A program made the translations under genes and the position numbers. A stretch of DNA of 64,000 nt from contig NZ_FNFP01000002.1 of the NCBI RefSeq assembly GCF_900100845.1, forward strand, positions 434,001-498,000. The letters run 5' to 3'. The stretch is from Natronincola ferrireducens (GTDB lineage Bacteria; Bacillota; Clostridia; Peptostreptococcales; Natronincolaceae). Positions 29,729 through 38,489 of this stretch are shown here, piece after piece; the stretch's first letter is position 1, and each line of letters opens with the position of its first letter. The notes under the pieces are model-generated. The model worked only from the letters and a program-made list of their open reading frames with translations. It was not told where the DNA came from and made no database searches.

Positions 29729-31138
29729 TTATTTCGTAGTAATATCTCTAAGTCCTTCGTTAATAATATGATAGTCTGCTTCTTTAAGGGTCCGTAAATC
29801 TAGCACTATCTGATCATCTTGAATTCTTGTGATAATGGGTATAGTATAAGTTCTTAGCTTTTCTTCAAGCTTTGATACACTCATACTATTAGGCTTTACA
29901 GTAATTACCTTGGTAGGAAGCTTTGCTAATGGTAAAGAGCCACCCCCTACCTGTGAAAAATCATCCTTAATTTCTAATTGGAAATTCGAATTATTTGTCA
30001 ATAGAATATCGTAAAGCTTTTGGGCTTCATCCTGTAGAAAGTCCAGTGATTTTGTTAGCATTTTTAAGGTTGGTATGCTACTAATCATTTTTTCTTCATC
30101 CAATAAATACAGTTTTAATGTAGCTTCTAACGCTACCATTGTTAACTTGTCTATTCTAAATGCTCTTGTTAATGGATTTTTTTTCATTTCATCAATCCAT
30201 TTTTTCTTTCCCACGATAATACCTGCTTGCGGTCCACCCAAGAGCTTATCTCCACTGAAGGTAACAATATCTACCCCTGAGGCTACACTTTCTTGAACAG
30301 TTGGTTCATAGGTTAATCCATATTTTTGTAAATCTACTAAAACACCACTTCCCAGATCTTCAATAACAGGTATGCCACTTTTATTGCCTAATGCTACTAA
30401 GTCCTTTAAGGCTACCTCTTTTGTGAAACCTAAAATTTTGTAATTGCTTGTATGAACCTTTAATAAAGCCGATGTATCTTCCCCTATTGCTTTTTCATAA
30501 TCCCATAGATGAGTTTTATTGGTGGTTCCAACATCTACAAGCTTTGCTCCACTTTGTTCCATAACATCAGGAACTCTAAAGGCCCCCCCTATTTCAACTA
30601 GTTCTCCTCTTGAAACTACCACCTCTCTGTCTTTGGCCATCGTACTTAACACCAGCATAACTGCTGCAGCATTGTTATTAACCACCAATGCTTCTTCAGC
30701 ACCAGTTATATGTTTTATGATATCTACAACATGGCTATAACGACTACCTCTTTTGCCAGTTGCTATATCTAACTCTAGGTTTGAATAGCTAGATGCTACT
30801 GTCCATACTTGATCTTTTATTTCATCACTTAAAAGGGATCTTCCTAAATTTGTATGTAAAACAACACCAGTTCCATTGATTACTTGTCTTAAATTCATTG
30901 CCATAAATTTTTTGCTTTCTATAACAATATTTTTAATTAATTTGTTGATATCTATATAAATCTTAGCTAGGTCATCATCCTTCATATTTAAGATTTCCGT
31001 TCTATAACTTTGTAAAGAGCTTCTAGTATTGTTTACTACAACTGTTCTTGGAATCTCCTCAATAAGTTTTTGTATATCTTCATGATTCAATAATTGATCT
31101 ACCGAGGGTAAGCTACTCAATATGGATTTCTTTTTCAT
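29729..31138 (-). CDS. selA: L-seryl-tRNA(Sec) selenium transferase
   Basis: 469-aa PLP enzyme converting Ser-tRNA(Sec) to Sec-tRNA(Sec) using selenophosphate. The N-terminal domain with SLPSVDQLL binds tRNA. The core has INGTGVVLHTNLGRSLLS, NNNAAAVMLVL, the lysine in SGDKLLGGPQAG (Schiff base site) and RAFRIDKLT. Full length for the family. Preceded by a probable promoter and followed by selB at 14 nt. Confidence 0.97.
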   Translation of the reverse strand: MKKKSILSSLPSVDQLLNHEDIQKLIEEIPRTVVVNNTRSSLQSYRTEILNMKDDDLAKIYIDINKLIKNIVIESKKFMAMNLRQVINGTGVVLHTNLGRSLLSDEIKDQVWTVASSYSNLELDIATGKRGSRYSHVVDIIKHITGAEEALVVNNNAAAVMLVLSTMAKDREVVVSRGELVEIGGAFRVPDVMEQSGAKLVDVGTTNKTHLWDYEKAIGEDTSALLKVHTSNYKILGFTKEVALKDLVALGNKSGIPVIEDLGSGVLVDLQKYGLTYEPTVQESVASGVDIVTFSGDKLLGGPQAGIIVGKKKWIDEMKKNPLTRAFRIDKLTMVALEATLKLYLLDEEKMISSIPTLKMLTKSLDFLQDEAQKLYDILLTNNSNFQLEIKDDFSQVGGGSLPLAKLPTKVITVKPNSMSVSKLEEKLRTYTIPIITRIQDDQIVLDLRTLKEADYHIINEGLRDITTK

Positions 31139-31189
31139 CTTTTATCTCTCCTCAAAAGCCAATATTTTCTAAAGTATAACATATTCTTT

Positions 31190-31219
31190 ATTATAATATA
31201 CTCCCCCTAAAAACTCCAA
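31190..31219 (-). promoter_or_regulatory. Probable sigma-A promoter of selAB
   Basis: The minus strand has TTGGAG (31214-31219), an 18-nt spacer and TATAAT (31190-31195), about 50 nt before the selA ATG. Confidence 0.5.
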
Positions 31220-31512
31220 TTTTGTTAATGGGTGCACAATATTCTAAATTGTCTTAATATTTGTTCCATTGTTTAAATAAATATGTTACAATTTAATTGA
31301 ATTTAATTGTTAATATAATGATAGTAGTTGTTCTATTTTTTAAGCAGTATTAAATATAATATTAAATATAATAGGATTATCATTAATTTGTTTTTATTAC
31401 ATAGATTATCTTTTATATTTTAATATATTAAAAATAAATTGGAGGTGATGATTAAAAGTTTAAGTTTGATACATTAAATCCTTAATAAATTATTAAGAAA
31501 AGGGGGTTTTTT
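31220..31512 (+). other. Long leader region of the alanine/glycine symporter gene
   Basis: This roughly 290-nt, very AT-rich stretch between divergent selA and the symporter has no supportable gene. It contains a short palindrome (CTTAATAA-A-TTATTAAG, 31481-31497) just before the AGGGGG ribosome-binding site. A GGAGGTG at 31441-31447 precedes a nine-codon ORF at 31448, but the spacing is too tight. No glycine riboswitch or T-box motif is seen. Confidence 0.4.
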
Positions 31513-32877
31513 ATGTTAGGTTTCGTAAACACTATTGAAAGCATTAACAGCACTATTAATGGTCTTGTATGGGGTCCTTATATGTTGGTCCTTCTTGTAG
31601 GTACTGGAATTTATTTCTCTTTTAAAACAAATTTCCTTCAAATTCGTAAATTCGGCTTTACAATGAAAGAAACTTTAATGAAAATCTTTGAAAAACCTGA
31701 AGCATCTGAAACAGAAGGAGATATTACTCCTTTTCAGGCTTTAGCAACTGCGCTGGCAGCTACTATTGGTACTGGTAATATTGCAGGGGTTGCTACAGCT
31801 ATTGCCCTTGGTGGACCTGGTGCCATCTTCTGGATGTGGATTTCTGCCTTCTTTGGTATGATGACGAAATTTGCAGAGGTTGTACTGGCTATCAAATACC
31901 GCGAAAAAAATGCAGAGGACAGCTGGGTTGGTGGACCTATGTACTACATTGAAAAAGGTCTTGGTCTTAAATGGTTAGCTGTAATTTTCTCAATATTCGG
32001 TGCTTTAGCTGCCTTTGGTATTGGAAACATGGTTCAGTCTAACTCCGTTGCTGCAGCTTTAGAAGGATATGGTATTGCTCCAATGGTTACAGGGATTGTT
32101 TTAGCCCTGGCGGCAGGATTAGTTATCCTTGGTGGATTAAAGAGAATTGCTTCTGTTACTGAAAGAATTGTACCATTTATGGCAGTATTTTATATTATTG
32201 GTGCAGTTATCATCTTAATTACTCACATATCAAATGTTCCAGCTGCTTTTGGTCTTATCTTTAAACATGCCTTTACACCCGCTTCTGCTGTTGGTGGATT
32301 TGCTGGTGCTGTGGTAATGGATGCTATGCGTAGAGGGGTTGCCCGGGGAGTATTCTCCAACGAAGCTGGTTTGGGTAGTGCTCCGATCGCCCATGCTGCT
32401 GCAAGAACCGATCATCCTGTAAGACAAGGTCTTTGGGGTATTTTTGAGGTGTTTGCTGATACAATCGTAATCTGTACCTTAACAGCATTAACTATTTTAT
32501 CTACTGGCGTATGGGACAGTGGTATAACCGGTGCAGCGTTAACAACTGAGGCCTTTAATAAAGGTTTACCTGGTCCTGGTGGTGTTATCGTTGCTATAGG
32601 TATATTATTCTTCGCCTTCTCTACAATTCTAAGCTGGGCTTACTATGGCGAGAAGTGTGCTGAGCATATCTTCGGTTCAGGTGTCAACAAATTTTACAGA
32701 ATTATATGGTTACCATTAATCTTAGTTGGTGCAGTAGGTAGCTTAGACCTTATTTGGGATATAGCCGATACATTAAATGGTTTAATGGCAATCCCTAACT
32801 TAATTGGTCTATTGGGATTAAGTGGAGTAGTTTTCTCGTTAACTAAAGAATTTTTTACAGAAAAATTAGGTAAATAA
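31513..32877 (+). CDS. Alanine/glycine:cation (Na+) symporter AgcS family
   Basis: 454-aa inner-membrane transporter of the AGCS family with about 10-11 helices. Signature stretches are TALAATIGTGNIAGVATAIA, GGPGAIFWMWISAFFGM, GGPMYYIEKGLG, and GVFSNEAGLGSAPIAHAAA. It imports alanine or glycine, usually with Na+. It is monocistronic, placed between selAB and selD but on the opposite strand, with a leader of about 300 nt and a good terminator. Link to selenium metabolism, for example as a glycine supplier for a selenium-dependent glycine reductase, is possible but not shown by sequence. Confidence 0.94.
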   Translation: MLGFVNTIESINSTINGLVWGPYMLVLLVGTGIYFSFKTNFLQIRKFGFTMKETLMKIFEKPEASETEGDITPFQALATALAATIGTGNIAGVATAIALGGPGAIFWMWISAFFGMMTKFAEVVLAIKYREKNAEDSWVGGPMYYIEKGLGLKWLAVIFSIFGALAAFGIGNMVQSNSVAAALEGYGIAPMVTGIVLALAAGLVILGGLKRIASVTERIVPFMAVFYIIGAVIILITHISNVPAAFGLIFKHAFTPASAVGGFAGAVVMDAMRRGVARGVFSNEAGLGSAPIAHAAARTDHPVRQGLWGIFEVFADTIVICTLTALTILSTGVWDSGITGAALTTEAFNKGLPGPGGVIVAIGILFFAFSTILSWAYYGEKCAEHIFGSGVNKFYRIIWLPLILVGAVGSLDLIWDIADTLNGLMAIPNLIGLLGLSGVVFSLTKEFFTEKLGK

Positions 32878-32900
32878 GCCAACAAAATATTTTCAAATAA

Positions 32901-32930
32901 AACAGGGAGTTTATTAGACTCCCTGTTTTT
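32901..32930. terminator. Bidirectional terminator between the symporter gene and selD
   Basis: AACAGGGAGT and ACTCCCTGTT (32901-32910, 32918-32927) form a 10-bp stem with a 7-nt loop. T-run on the plus strand, A-rich flank giving Ts on the minus strand. Confidence 0.85.
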
Positions 32931-32937
32931 AATCCTT

Positions 32938-33978
32938 TTATTTTAAATAAATTGTATGTTGATCCTTCTTTACAATTTTCCCTACTATTGAAAATTGATT
33001 TTTCCCTATTTCTTTTAAATTAGCTAAGGCCTTATCAGCATCGTCAGGATGGATGGCAAGCAATAGTCCCCCTGATGTTTGGGGATCATAAAGAATATCC
33101 TCTACTGCTTCTTTTATATTATTTATAGCTTTTATTTCTTTTTCAATGTGTCTTTTATTGGAATACATCCCCCCTGGAATAACACCCATTTCAGCAAACT
33201 CTAATGCTCCCTCCAACAATGGAATTTCTTGACTAAATATTTCTAAAGATACATTGCTTCCTTTTGCCATTTCATAGGCATGACCTAAAAAACCAAATCC
33301 AGTAATGTCGGTACAGGCAGAAATTCTTAAGTCCTTTACTGCTTCCATTGCATATTTATTTAGGGTAATCATGGTTATAACCGCTGCTTCATATTCCTTA
33401 GAATTAGCTAAATCAGCTTTAATAGCTGTGTTTAATATGCCAGTACCTAAGGGCTTGGTTAAAATCAAATAATCTCCTTCCCTTCCAGTACTATTGGCTA
33501 AAACCTTGTCAGGGTGTATGATACCTGTAACTGAAAGTCCATATTTAGGTTCATCATCTTCAACTGTATGTCCCCCCACCAGTAGAGCACCCGCCTCCAG
33601 TATTTTATCTGCTCCTCCCTTTAATATTTCCTTTAAGACATCAGGAGATAGACAATTAGGAAAGCATACGATGTTCATGGCTGTAAGGGGTTCCCCCCCC
33701 ATAGCATAGACATCACTTAAAGAGTTAGCTGCTGCAATCTGTCCATAGACGTAGGGATCATCCACTACAGGTGTAAAAAAATCTAGTGTTTGTACAAGAG
33801 CCATTTCTTCATTTATTTTATAAACAGCCGCATCGTCTGAAGTATCTAATGTAATTAATAATTTATCACTCTTCATTTTCGGTAAGTGACACAGTACCTG
33901 TGTCAGGACATCAGGTCCTATTTTAGCCGCTCATCCAGCACTAGTAGTTAATTTGGTTAATCGTTTTGAGGTTGACAA
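32938..33978 (-). CDS. selD: Selenide water dikinase SelD, itself a selenoprotein (UGA = Sec at codon 16)
   Basis: Makes selenophosphate from selenide and ATP. A plain ORF starts only at ATG 33876 (312 aa), but the frame continues upstream through one TGA to TTG at 33978, which has GGGAGG 7 nt upstream. The extended protein is 346 aa and begins [21 protein letters not shown]. The U occupies the place of the catalytic Cys/Sec (E. coli Cys17) and the following Lys matches Lys20. Downstream motifs include [35 protein letters not shown] and [11 protein letters not shown]. The TGA is 33931-33933, with a SECIS-like hairpin at 33887-33905. Tandem with comEA 40 nt upstream. Confidence 0.93.
33887..33905 (-). 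promoter_or_regulatory. Candidate bacterial SECIS element in selD
   Basis: The minus strand has TGACACAG-GTA-CTGTGTCA, a perfect 8-bp stem with a GTA loop. The loop is about 34-36 nt after the UGA, within the distance used by bacterial SECIS elements. It is inside the coding sequence and would recruit SelB. Confidence 0.65.
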
Positions 33979-34018
33979 AGCTTATCCTCCCTTCATAATA
34001 TCTCGAAAGTTTACATAA

Positions 34019-34633
34019 TTATTTTACTGTAATCTTTTCTTTTATATCATTAAATTTTTTTTCTCCTATACCACTAACATTTTGTATTTCTTCAATTGTT
34101 GTAAATATTCCTTTTTCATTTCTATAGGCGATAATCCTTTCAGCCAATGTAGTTCCAATACCCGTTAAGCTTTCTAGTTCTGTTTTATCTGCATTATTGA
34201 TATTAATTAATCCTCCGATGTTGCTAGGGAGATTGTTGGGTTTGACAGAGGAATTCTCATATTCTTCCTCCTCCCCAGGTATGTAAATAAATTCTTCGTC
34301 TTGTATTTTTTTAGCTAAGTTTATTTGTTTTCTATTGGCAGTATCTTTTAAACCACCTGCTGCTTCGACAGCATTATAAACCCTTGATTCTTCATCTAGT
34401 TGATAAATTCCTGGGTTTACCACTTCTCCTTCAACATGCACCATAATTATTTTTTTGGAAATTCTAGTATCTATTACTTTCTCCTGTAAAGATAAATTAT
34501 CTTCATAGTTTGTCTCACTTAAAATGTATATTTCCTTCTTATCTTTTATATAATTTTTATAAGAAACTCCTACTAAAATAATAGCAATAAATACAATAAC
34601 AATATTTTTTTGTCTACTGCTAAAGTTAATCAT
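34019..34633 (-). CDS. comEA: ComEA-family helix-hairpin-helix DNA-binding protein
   Basis: 204 aa from ATG 34633; TTG 34636 is an alternative. One N-terminal membrane helix (NIVIVFIAIILVGVSY), an SLBB-like domain (VHVEGEVVNPGIYQL, AVEAAGGL) and a C-terminal double helix-hairpin-helix (INNADKTELESLTGIGTTLAERIIAYR, NVSGIGEKKFNDIKEKI). ComEA binds incoming DNA outside the membrane during transformation. No comEC follows; instead selD is downstream at 40 nt, so competence function is uncertain. Confidence 0.9.
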   Translation of the reverse strand: MINFSSRQKNIVIVFIAIILVGVSYKNYIKDKKEIYILSETNYEDNLSLQEKVIDTRISKKIIMVHVEGEVVNPGIYQLDEESRVYNAVEAAGGLKDTANRKQINLAKKIQDEEFIYIPGEEEEYENSSVKPNNLPSNIGGLININNADKTELESLTGIGTTLAERIIAYRNEKGIFTTIEEIQNVSGIGEKKFNDIKEKITVK

Positions 34634-34892
34634 CAACCCTTCTCTCCCCCTTTATACCATATTACATTGGTTTTCACAATAGATTTCTATTATAGTATTT
34701 ATTCTTGAAGGAAATTTAAATTTTAAAAATATTCATCATATTGTAATTTAAAGATTATTTCTATAAAATAACTAGATTTTCCTTTATTTTTCCTTTATAT
34801 TGTATAAATTAATTCTTAAAATTTTTTTCTATATCTGTTATACTATATTAGAGTATATATTATATTTGTATAAATAAAGGCTGGTGCTTAAA

Positions 34893-36209
34893 ATGTTAAA
34901 GAGATTGGGTATTCTATATGTTACATTATTTTTATTTGTTTTTATAGGAAGTACTTCTAATGTATACGGTGCTCCCAATATTACTGCTCCCAATGGGGTA
35001 TTAATGGATTATGCCACTGGGAAGGTATTGTTTGACCATAATGCTCATGAGGTTACCTATCCAGCCAGCACCACAAAAGTAATGACAGCTATTTTAGTCT
35101 TAGAAAATTTGGATTTAGATGAAGTGATAACAATCGAGGATGACTTATATGTAGATGGTTCCAGTATGTATCTCTTAAAAGGAGAATCCTTTACTGTCTA
35201 TGAACTGTTACAGGCATTGATGATTCGCTCTGCTAATGATGTAGCAGAGGTGTTTGCAGTTCGTATCTCGGGATCTGTAGAAGAATTCGCTAAGCTTATG
35301 AACGAAAGGGCTAAGGAGTTGGGAGCGTTAAATACTCATTTTACCAATCCCCATGGTCTTCCTGATAAAAATCATGTGACTACTGCCTATGATTTAGCCC
35401 TTATTGGAAGACATGCCATGTCTATTGATATTTTTAGAGATATTGCTTCTACTGTGAGATTAAATTTTGAACCTACAGAGTTTACACCAGAAACCCGTTA
35501 TTACAGAAATACAAATCGTTTTCTATGGGGTACTGGTGGTGGTAATCAGATTTTATATAATGGCAGATATACAAACATTAAATATGACATTATTGATGGT
35601 GTGAAAACTGGATATACTGGTGATGCACAAAGCTGTCTAATCACTTCTGCTAATAAAGACGATCATCGTCTTATTGCGGTGGTTTTGGGTGCTCAAGGAC
35701 TTAATGTATATGGTGATTCAAGGGTATTGATAGATTTTGGTTATGATAACTTTCAATTAGTTTCCTTAATAGAAGAAAATCAATTGAAGTTAGAGTCTCC
35801 TATTAAGAATGGAACAGAGGATACAATAGCACTTTATACAGAATCCCCATTGAATGTTGTTCTACCTAGTAGCTTCGATCCTTCTAAAATAACTGAAGAA
35901 GTAATTGTAGATGAAAGTTTAAAGGCTCCTATTTTATCCGGGGACATTTTAGGAAAGGTTATCTATTCTATTGAAGGTAAATTGCTGGGAGAGGTAAATT
36001 TAATTGCCCAGGACACCATAGATACAAAGCCTTTTTTTAAAAAAATCATTCTACCTCGTAATCTTATTGTTATATTAATTGTATTGTTTCTATTATGGCA
36101 GGGATTTGTTATATATGTACGCCTTAAAAAAAGAAGAAAAAGAGTTTATTTTGGTGGGGGATATGCCACTACCTATAAGATTGGTAAAAGCTTATTAAAA
36201 AAGAAGTAA
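34893..36209 (+). CDS. dacF: D-alanyl-D-alanine carboxypeptidase (DacF-type, PBP5 family)
   Basis: Penicillin-binding carboxypeptidase trimming pentapeptide side chains. 438 aa from ATG 34893; GTG 34884 adds three residues. Signal peptide (LGILYVTLFLFVFIGSTSNVYGA), SxxK motif in YPASTTKVMTA, SxN as RSANDVAEV, and KTG in GVKTGYTGDA. A C-terminal PBP5_C region is followed by a transmembrane helix (NLIVILIVLFLLWQGFVIYV) and a basic tail, so the protein is anchored at both ends or at the C terminus. DacF of Bacillus acts in spore cortex; the assignment to DacF rather than DacA/B is moderate. Confidence 0.9.
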   Translation: MLKRLGILYVTLFLFVFIGSTSNVYGAPNITAPNGVLMDYATGKVLFDHNAHEVTYPASTTKVMTAILVLENLDLDEVITIEDDLYVDGSSMYLLKGESFTVYELLQALMIRSANDVAEVFAVRISGSVEEFAKLMNERAKELGALNTHFTNPHGLPDKNHVTTAYDLALIGRHAMSIDIFRDIASTVRLNFEPTEFTPETRYYRNTNRFLWGTGGGNQILYNGRYTNIKYDIIDGVKTGYTGDAQSCLITSANKDDHRLIAVVLGAQGLNVYGDSRVLIDFGYDNFQLVSLIEENQLKLESPIKNGTEDTIALYTESPLNVVLPSSFDPSKITEEVIVDESLKAPILSGDILGKVIYSIEGKLLGEVNLIAQDTIDTKPFFKKIILPRNLIVILIVLFLLWQGFVIYVRLKKRRKRVYFGGGYATTYKIGKSLLKKK

Positions 36210-36230
36210 GGGATACTTACTTCTTTTTTT
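36197..36230. terminator. Bidirectional terminator between dacF and sdaAA
   Basis: AAAAAAGAAGTAAG (36197-36210) and CTTACTTCTTTTTT (36216-36229) give a 14-bp stem with a 5-nt loop; it overlaps both stop codons of the convergent genes. Confidence 0.8.
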
Positions 36231-37104
36231 GATTTCCAAATATTTGTTCATGAAGTTTTTTTCCAGTAGGTGTAGCTGCCAATCCTCCCATGGCTGTTTC
36301 CCTAAGCTCATCTGGTAAACATCTACCTACACGATACATAGTATCAACAACTTCGTCGAAGGGAATAATGCTTTTTACTCCTGCCAATGCCATTTCTGCA
36401 GATATAAGAGCATTTGCAGCACCTATAGCATTTCTTTTTTCACAGGGGGCTTCAACTAAACCTGCAATAGGGTCACATACTAAACCAAGAATGTTTTTAA
36501 TACACATGGCAGCAGCATCTAGAGCCATTTCTGGCGTTCCCCCAACTAATTCCACAACAGCTGCTGCTGCCATGGCAGCAGCAGAGCCTGTTTCAGCCTG
36601 GCATCCTCCTTCGGCCCCTGCAACTGTAGCATTTCTAGAAATAATCATCCCTATAGCACTGGCTGTCATTAATCCCTGTAATAAAGCTTCATCATTAAGT
36701 TCAAATTCTTCTCCAACAGTAATCAAGGTGCCTGGTAATATTCCACATGAACCCGCTGTTGGTGCAGCTACAATCCTTCCCATGGCAGCATTTATTTCTA
36801 GGACAGCCATTGCCCTGCTTATAGCTTTACTCATAATAAGTCCACAAACAGATTTTTCCTTTTTACTTCTATCATTAATCTTCTTTGCATCTCCACCAAT
36901 AAGACCACTAACAGACTTTACTTCTTGTGTTATTCCTCTATGGGCAGCTTCCTTCATAATTTGTAAGCTTGACATCATTTTGTCTATTATTTGTCTTTCT
37001 GTTAAATCAGAAGTGTTTTGCTCCCTCATCATCATAATTTCTGATATATTTTTGTTAGATTGCTTACATAAATCTAATAGCTCAGCTCCTGTTGTAAAGT
37101 TCAT
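36217..37104 (-). CDS. sdaAA: L-serine ammonia-lyase, iron-sulfur-dependent, alpha subunit
   Basis: Catalytic subunit of the oxygen-sensitive 4Fe-4S serine dehydratase, which converts serine to pyruvate and ammonia. 295 aa from ATG 37104 (MNFTTGAELL) with GGTGAT upstream; the TTG at 37116 is less likely. Iron-sulfur cysteines appear in PTAGSCGILPG, CIKNILGLVCDPIAGLVEAPC, and the family motifs GAEGGCQAETGSAAAMAAAA and CEKRNAIGAANAL. It follows sdaAB by 16 nt; two-subunit forms are typical of Gram-positives. Confidence 0.96.
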   Translation of the reverse strand: MNFTTGAELLDLCKQSNKNISEIMMMREQNTSDLTERQIIDKMMSSLQIMKEAAHRGITQEVKSVSGLIGGDAKKINDRSKKEKSVCGLIMSKAISRAMAVLEINAAMGRIVAAPTAGSCGILPGTLITVGEEFELNDEALLQGLMTASAIGMIISRNATVAGAEGGCQAETGSAAAMAAAAVVELVGGTPEMALDAAAMCIKNILGLVCDPIAGLVEAPCEKRNAIGAANALISAEMALAGVKSIIPFDEVVDTMYRVGRCLPDELRETAMGGLAATPTGKKLHEQIFGNQKKK

Positions 37105-37120
37105 TGTTATCACCAATCCT

Positions 37121-37792
37121 TTAGCTTTTTATACTAACTAAATATGCATTTGCAACCTCATCAACACATTTAATATCCTTAACTGCTTTTTCTTCAATAG
37201 CATCATCGGTTTCTATAATCATAAAAGCCTTCTGTCCCTTACCATGTCGATAAACCCTCATAAATGCAATATTGACATGGTATTCCGCTAGTATAGAGGA
37301 TACTTTAGCTATAACCCCTGGTTTATCTATATGGGAAATAATTAGCGTAACATATTCCCCGGTAAATTCCAGTTCTAATCCATTTATCTCAGTAACAACA
37401 ATGTTGCCCCCACCTATAGATGAGCCTAAAATTTCAATACAATTGTCATCCTTTTTTTGAATAATAATTTTAGCAGTGTTAGGATGTACATCTCCTAAAT
37501 CTTTCTCTATAAATTCAAAAGAAATACCTTCCTTTTCAGCTAATTGAAAAGCGTATTTAATTCTTTCATCATCAGGGTCAAATCCTAATATCCCTCCCAA
37601 TAGAGCCTTATCCGTACCATGACCTCTATAGGTTTTTCCAAAGGAGCCATGTAATAGAAAGGTCACTTCTTTTATACTTCCCCCTGCAATTTTATGAGCT
37701 ACCTTGCCTAACCTACAAGCTCCAGCTGTGTGGGAGCTAGAAGGGCCAATCATATTAGGTCCTACAATATCAAACATGCTAAAATCCTTCAT
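37121..37792 (-). CDS. sdaAB: L-serine ammonia-lyase, iron-sulfur-dependent, beta subunit
   Basis: 223-aa partner of SdaAA. The N-terminal region DIVGPNMIGPSSSHTAGACRLG and HGSFGKTYRGHGTDKALLGG are the beta-subunit signature; residues about 148-223 are an ACT domain (LIISHIDKPGVIAKVSSILAEY) probably sensing serine. ATG at 37792 has AGGAGG. First of a two-gene operon with sdaAA. Confidence 0.96.
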   Translation of the reverse strand: MKDFSMFDIVGPNMIGPSSSHTAGACRLGKVAHKIAGGSIKEVTFLLHGSFGKTYRGHGTDKALLGGILGFDPDDERIKYAFQLAEKEGISFEFIEKDLGDVHPNTAKIIIQKKDDNCIEILGSSIGGGNIVVTEINGLELEFTGEYVTLIISHIDKPGVIAKVSSILAEYHVNIAFMRVYRHGKGQKAFMIIETDDAIEEKAVKDIKCVDEVANAYLVSIKS

Positions 37793-37932
37793 AGTATAAA
37801 CCTCCTGTATCTCGTTAAAGTTATTATATGCCCTTCACTAACTTTTTAAAGCAAAATTTTTTATAAAATAAGCTATGTCAAACATAGATGTTGATATTGT
37901 GCAAATAAAGCTATGACAAGATATTAAGTGAT

Positions 37933-37986
37933 TGTCACTCTGAGGATAGCGAAGAGTCTTAGATCCTTCGGTTCCCTCAGGATGAC
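37933..37986. repeat. 54-bp imperfect palindromic repeat (MITE/REP-like)
   Basis: TGTCACTCTGAGG and CCTCAGGATGACA are terminal inverted repeats that pair with one mismatch and one wobble; an inner GAAG/CTTC pair sits in the arms. I recognise the TGTCA(T/C)TCTGAGG...GAAGAnTCT...CTTCGG...CCTCAGnATGACA pattern from dispersed repeats in many Firmicutes. It sits in the 293-nt gap between sdaAB and ridA, which has no gene. Confidence 0.6.
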
Positions 37987-38041
37987 AGAATTCAAGAATT
38001 CATAGAATGTAAAAATCAACCATAGCGTTTAACAGAGCCAT

Positions 38042-38076
38042 AAAATAAAATAGTGGTCATATAATTTGACCACTAT
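38042..38076 (-). terminator. Intrinsic terminator after ridA
   Basis: ATAGTGGTCA (38050-38059) and TGACCACTAT (38067-38076) form a perfect 10-bp stem with a 7-nt loop, followed on the minus strand by TTTTATTTTA. Confidence 0.8.
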
Positions 38077-38085
38077 CATACTTTA

Positions 38086-38466
38086 CTATTCTACTACAAC
38101 TATAGCTTCAATTTCAACACCAACATCTTTAGGCAGCCTCGCCACTTCTACACAAGCCCTAGCTGGTTTGTTTTCAGTGAAATAGGTGCTGTAAACTTCA
38201 TTAATGTCAGTAAAATCATTCATGTCCTTTATGAAAACAGTTGTTTTTACAACATGATTAAAGGTTGCACCAGCCTCTTCTAAAATAGCCTTTAGATTTT
38301 CTAAGACTTGTTTTGTTTGTTGTTTAATATCTCCTTCAACAATCTCCATAGTTTCTGGATTCATAGGTATCTGTCCAGATACGAATAGGAAGCCATTAAC
38401 CTTTGCTGCTTGTGAATAAGGTCCAATAGCTGCTGGTGCTTTTTTAGTATTAATTGCTTTATACAT
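38086..38466 (-). CDS. ridA: RidA/YjgF-family enamine/imine deaminase
   Basis: 126-aa trimeric hydrolase that removes reactive 2-aminoacrylate and related imines. Signatures: [30 protein letters not shown], the catalytic-region Arg in [13 protein letters not shown] and the terminal [12 protein letters not shown]. Operon with the YheO-like regulator (23 nt upstream) and leuS. The adjacent serine dehydratase operon releases 2-aminoacrylate, the typical RidA substrate. Confidence 0.95.
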   Translation of the reverse strand: MYKAINTKKAPAAIGPYSQAAKVNGFLFVSGQIPMNPETMEIVEGDIKQQTKQVLENLKAILEEAGATFNHVVKTTVFIKDMNDFTDINEVYSTYFTENKPARACVEVARLPKDVGVEIEAIVVVE

Positions 38467-38489
38467 TTGTAAAACCTCCTAATTTATAT

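Noticed and set aside
31448-31477. Nine-codon leader peptide (MIKSLSLIH) upstream of the symporter gene
   Set aside because: Only 2 nt separate GGAGG from ATG and there is no attenuator after it.
33876-33876. ATG 33876 as the selD start
   Set aside because: It would remove the catalytic Sec/Lys region and there is no Shine-Dalgarno site; the upstream frame through UGA has all of these.
36290-37141. 283-aa plus-strand ORF opposite sdaAA
   Set aside because: It is the antisense shadow of a fully recognised gene; its Ala/Ser/Pro-rich sequence matches no family and has no ribosome-binding site or promoter of its own.
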